From NCBI GenBank assembly GCA_916700875.1, contig CAKAKS010000001.1, forward strand, positions 16,520,461 to 16,584,460: a stretch of DNA of 64,000 bases. Reading direction: 5' to 3'. Origin of the DNA: Sebastes aleutianus. Its lineage: Eukaryota; Chordata; Actinopteri; Perciformes; Sebastidae. Below are positions 61,650 to 64,000 of the stretch, piece by piece (the stretch's first letter is position 1; each line of letters begins with the position of its first letter). The notes under the pieces are model-generated. The model saw nothing but the letters and a program-made list of their open reading frames with translations, was not told the DNA's origin and made no database searches. The position numbers and the translations under genes were made by a program.

Positions 61650-63436
61650 GTAAAACATAAGCAAAAATGTGTTTCTCTTTGACATAAAAATGGATGTTTT
61701 ACATTTGTCAGAGATGTGTCTCAGGCCTGACTTCTGCGCTAATTCATTTTTATCTTGTTGTCTCCCAGCATGCAGTGCTGTCCAGGAAGTTTGTGGAGGT
61801 AATGACAAAGTATAATGAAGCCCAGGTGGACTTCAGGGAGAGGAGTAAAGGACGTATTCAGAGACAACTAGAGATCAGTGAGTGACGGCCATGAAGTCAT
61901 GTGATGGTCCCACACGATCTTCTTTAAAGTCATTAACTTGTTTCCTTTCCTTTCCAGCTGGAAAAGCAACGACAGATGAAGAACTGGAGGAGATGCTGGA
62001 GAGCGGCAATTCTGCTGTGTTTACTGCAGGGGTAAGTGCGTGTGTACAGCACCCTAACATCCACTTTGCCTCGACACTGATCGTGATGTGGTTGAACTGA
62101 GAAAAAGCCAATCGGTCAGTTGCTCAGTAAAACTCAAAGTGCCTCGTATCAACTGGTTAAAGATTAGCTGTGCTTGTGATTTGGCCTGTTGGACTCAAAG
62201 TCAGTTTGCTCTCCTGTGCCTTCTTAAGTGCTCCAAACCTCCTTTGACATAGTAACTAACAGACAAGCTTATTTTGAGCTGTTTGAAACAGCTGAGAAAC
62301 TGAGCACCAGAGGAGCCGGGAATCGAACCACCAACCATGCAATTATTGGATTCTACCTACTGAGACACAGCTGCCCCCTTATATCTACAAACTATTCTGG
62401 AGCTTACACTGGTTACCAGCTTTAATAAAATTCACTGTCATTGCCGTTTTAAAGCAGCAGTGACACATTTCGCCATGAGACGGAATCATTTTTTAGTTGT
62501 GCATGTTTGTCTGACCTGGTCCTGAGTGGCAACATTAAACCTCTCATCTCCACAGATTGTGGACGCTGGGATCTCTAAACAAGCCCTGAGTGAGATCGAA
62601 GCCAGACACAAAGACATTGTCCGTCTGGAAAGCAGCATCAAGGAGCTGCACGATATGTTTGTAGACATCGCCATGCTGGTGGAGAGCCAGGTATGCTCCT
62701 CCATGTCCACCCGCCCATTACTTCATCTACTTCATTCATTTATTCACTCATTCTAAACCTTTTCCCATGACGTTGTGTTCAATCCTGTCTCTTCTTCTCT
62801 TGTTTGTCTCTCTTCCTGTCTCCGCTGTGGTCTGACTACCTATCTGCATCTGTTTCCTCTTTTTCCAGCTCCATGCTTTTCTTACACCTCTCTTTATTCT
62901 CACCGCCACCTCCATCTCATCACCCCAACACTGATGGAAACCAACACAAATGCATTTAATAAGATGTATGAATAAAGCGTCATTGCAGACATCACACTAG
63001 AATGAATACAAGTCACATATTGTTGATCAGTCAGTCACTGTATGCACATATAAGTCTAATCACATATTTCTTACTGCTTGAACCATGCTTTCTGAGGGAA
63101 AAGCTTGTTTGAGGTAAGGGCTGTTTATGTTGTGTGATTTCCCCGCAAAACTCTTTGTTTTCTTAACCCTTATTATTTCCAGCTTTTAGTTTGAAAATGT
63201 TTGTTCCAAAATAAATTTTCAGATTTAACGTAAATTAATGTTTCTCCCAGAAAAGCTGTCACTTTAAACCAAGGTTCTTCTGCTTGTGTTGCTCTGTATC
63301 TTATTGATTGTTGTGTGTTTTTCAGGGTGACATAGTTGACAACATAGAGCAGAATGTATCCAAGTCAGTGGACCATGTAACAGAGGCTAAGGAGCAGACC
63401 AAAAAAGCTATAAAGCATCAGTCCAAAGCACGCAAG
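51406..63436 (+). CDS. stx3: Syntaxin-3, partial (C-terminus beyond the window)
   Basis: Exons 51406-51435, 60380-60454, 60583-60682, 61006-61080, 61268-61338, 61769-61877, 61958-62031, 62556-62690 and 63326-63436 give 260 residues ending in phase 0. About 29 residues with the transmembrane anchor are missing off the right edge. Syntaxin-3 is a Qa-SNARE for apical and ribbon-synapse exocytosis. Seen: N-peptide MKDRLEQL (Munc18-binding type); Habc domain (about 28-150); the family phrase KFVEVMTKYNEAQVDFRERS; the linker LEEMLESGN; and SNARE motif from about 185 with the zero-layer Gln223 at the end of exon 8. The N-terminus and the RHKDIVRLESSIKELHDMF segment fit STX3 better than STX1 or STX2. 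Intron 1 is 8.9 kb; the remaining introns are short. Confidence 0.93.
51497..52440. repeat. 358-bp tandem duplication in stx3 intron 1, second copy interrupted
   Basis: 51497-51854 is repeated from 51855, sharing long exact stretches such as GTAACACTGCAGGTTGGTAA. Copy 2 is interrupted by about 235 bp (52137-52370) after CACTAGATAT and then resumes with ATCATTTTACA. Confidence 0.9.
52137..52370. mobile_element. Insertion within the duplicated segment
   Basis: This stretch is absent from the first copy of the duplication. It contains GGAAGAGGCAAAAAACCCAC, AT-rich flanks and a (TA)n tract, and resembles a LINE 3' fragment in minus orientation. Family not identified. Confidence 0.6.
52441..52790. 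mobile_element. MITE of the CTGCAACTAACGATT family, stx3 intron 1
   Basis: Begins GAGCTACAACGATTAATCGA and ends AATCGTTAGTTGCAACCCT. The interior matches 33066-33388 closely (TTTCTTTACTCCTCCATGAC). Confidence 0.75.
54406..54907. mobile_element. Chimeric MITE: GGGCTGAACG element fused into a CTGCAACT element
   Basis: Outer parts (54406-54477 and 54709-54907) belong to the CTGCAACTAACGATT family. 54478-54705 matches the left two thirds of the element at 32464-32806. The right end of the inner element and the middle of the outer one are missing. Confidence 0.7.
56656..57570. mobile_element. CTGCAACT-family MITE carrying a nested hAT-like MITE
   Basis: Outer element 56656-57010 plus 57502-57570; the left end itself contains a doubled terminus (second GCAGCAACTAACGATT at about 56747). 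The inner element is described separately. Confidence 0.75.
57011..57501. mobile_element. Nested 491-bp hAT-like MITE
   Basis: Perfect 11-bp inverted ends CAGTGGTGGAA and TTCCACCACTG, flanked by TTAATCGA (57003-57010) and TTAATCAA (57502-57509), a 7-of-8 match. It contains GTAAAAGTAGCAATACTACC, shared with 17928-18945. No coding capacity. Confidence 0.85.
58670..58775. repeat. Dispersed repeat copy, stx3 intron 1
   Basis: Phrase TTAGCATAAAGACTGGAAAC and neighbours match 7405-7500 and 9965-10035. Confidence 0.6.
58780..59405. repeat. 45-bp polypyrimidine minisatellite, stx3 intron 1
   Basis: About 14 units of 45 bp (for example starting at 59222 and 59267), almost purely C/T on the plus strand around TCTGGTCCTATC. 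On the minus strand two frames stay open and read 15-residue repeats such as EIGPEERRRERDGE. This is a consequence of the unit length, not a gene. Confidence 0.9.
61097..61134. repeat. (AC)n microsatellite, stx3 intron 4
   Basis: Pure CA run 17 bp after the exon 4 donor. Confidence 0.9.
61546..61650. repeat. (TTA)n(ATA)n(TTA)n self-complementary microsatellite, stx3 intron 5
   Basis: A TTA run changes to AAT/ATA and back to TTA, so the outer and middle parts can base-pair into hairpins. Confidence 0.9.
62268..62382 (-). mobile_element. tRNA-headed SINE fragment, minus orientation
   Basis: On the minus strand the order is a tRNA-like A box (GTCTCAGTAGGTAGAA) then a B box (GGTTCGATTCCC), with GGGGGCAGCTGT at the start. 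It lies in stx3 intron 7. The tRNA fold is not complete. Confidence 0.6.
62869..62934 (+). CDS. Candidate alternative terminal exon of stx3 (speculative)
   Basis: A good acceptor (CCTCTTTTTCCAG|CTC) follows exon 8 in the next intron. Read in phase from Gln223 it adds 21 residues (beginning LHAFLTPLF) and a TGA, and AATAAA stands 36 bp further at 62971-62976. Such a product would stop in the middle of the SNARE motif and lack the membrane anchor. Chance is a real alternative. Confidence 0.25.
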   Translation, partial: LHAFLTPLFILTATSISSPQH

Positions 63437-63527
63437 GTAATGTAATTTAGCCAACTGCTGCACCAGTCTGCTTGTGACTTCTTCCTGTTGTGTGTATGCC
63501 TATTTTCTAGACACAGTTTGACACATT

Positions 63528-64000
63528 TAAAGCTACAGTGGGTAGAATTGGAGCAAATATGATTTTAAAAAAGTTATTTTTATAAAATGGTCACTATATC
63601 CTGACAGTAGTGCATTAGACAGGCATGAAAAGCATGTGCCTCTGTGACCTCCAGTTGTCCTAATGGCATCTGCAAGATTTCACAGACCGGATGAAAACAA
63701 CCAATCAGAGCCGAGCTGGAGTTTGCCGTCCAGCTGCCGTCTATGAGAGCCGGCTGTCAATCACTCACGGACTCTGATCAAACGGTCAAACTAGGCAGCG
63801 CCGATCAAATATGAATCAATATTATGTTACTGTAATGCCTATTTCTCACCTCAAATGTTTCCAGAATCATCTTGTAGTGTACTGTTTAGCTGTAAAAAGA
63901 GAAAGTCTGTGACCATGCAGCCATGTTGAGATCATTTGAAGAAATACTTACTTACTCTCTCTGAAATGACCTGTGATTGGTCAAAGTCTTCCATCACGGA
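63528..64000. repeat. Probable dispersed repeat at the right edge
   Basis: Starts AGCTACAGTGGGTAGAATTG and contains ACCAATCAGAGCCGAGCTGG and GCCGTCTATGAGAGCCGGCT, phrases remembered as common in percomorph genomes. There is no second copy in this window, so support is limited. Confidence 0.35.

Overview
The window is a piece of vertebrate nuclear genome, almost certainly from a ray-finned fish and probably a percomorph. Its genes have many short exons joined by GT-AG introns. The proteins they encode are typical vertebrate proteins. The introns and spacers are full of fish-type repeats: Tc1 and hAT-like miniature elements, a tRNA-headed SINE, LINE 3' tails and (GT)n tracts. No prokaryotic operon, CRISPR array or virus was recognised.

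Seven genes can be reconstructed by hand, and every splice phase closes. (1) p2rx3, plus strand, 540-8414, 12 coding exons, 409 aa: ATP-gated cation channel. (2) A tnks1bp1-like gene, minus strand, 16620-11455, 6 coding exons, 659 aa, with a tankyrase-binding-protein-like C-terminus. (3) rad9a, plus strand, 19743-26933, 12 exons, 392 aa: 9-1-1 checkpoint clamp subunit. (4) tbc1d10c (carabin-like), minus strand, 36516-27418, 9 exons, 1225 aa: Rab-GAP-type TBC domain followed by a very long acidic tail. (5) ndufs8, plus strand, 38770-42085, 6 coding exons, 212 aa: complex I 2x[4Fe-4S] subunit. (6) ran, plus strand, 45122-47865, 6 coding exons, 219 aa: nuclear transport GTPase. (7) stx3, plus strand, from 51406 and running off the right edge after 9 exons (260 aa, membrane anchor missing).

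Layout: p2rx3 and the tnks1bp1-like gene are tail to tail. The tnks1bp1-like gene and rad9a are head to head. rad9a and tbc1d10c converge, with 3' ends that practically touch near 27.23 kb. tbc1d10c and ndufs8 diverge. ndufs8, ran and stx3 follow on the plus strand. The genes do not form one pathway. From general knowledge, the human counterparts of six of the seven lie on chromosome 11q12-q13, while RAN lies on 12q24 beside STX2, so this is mainly an old synteny block.

The most interesting points are: a pure (TG)38 tract in place of the usual pyrimidine tract in front of rad9a exon 2; the giant repeat-bearing tail of Tbc1d10c, which keeps calcineurin-docking-like motifs and the family's C-terminal box; a GC-AG intron in that gene; a possible tail-less alternative last exon of stx3; a PP1-docking-like motif in the tnks1bp1-like protein; and several nested transposons whose order of insertion can be read. 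I found no convincing new biological system. Exon models are manual and unsupported by transcripts. Repeat family names rest on structure and memory, not on a database search.
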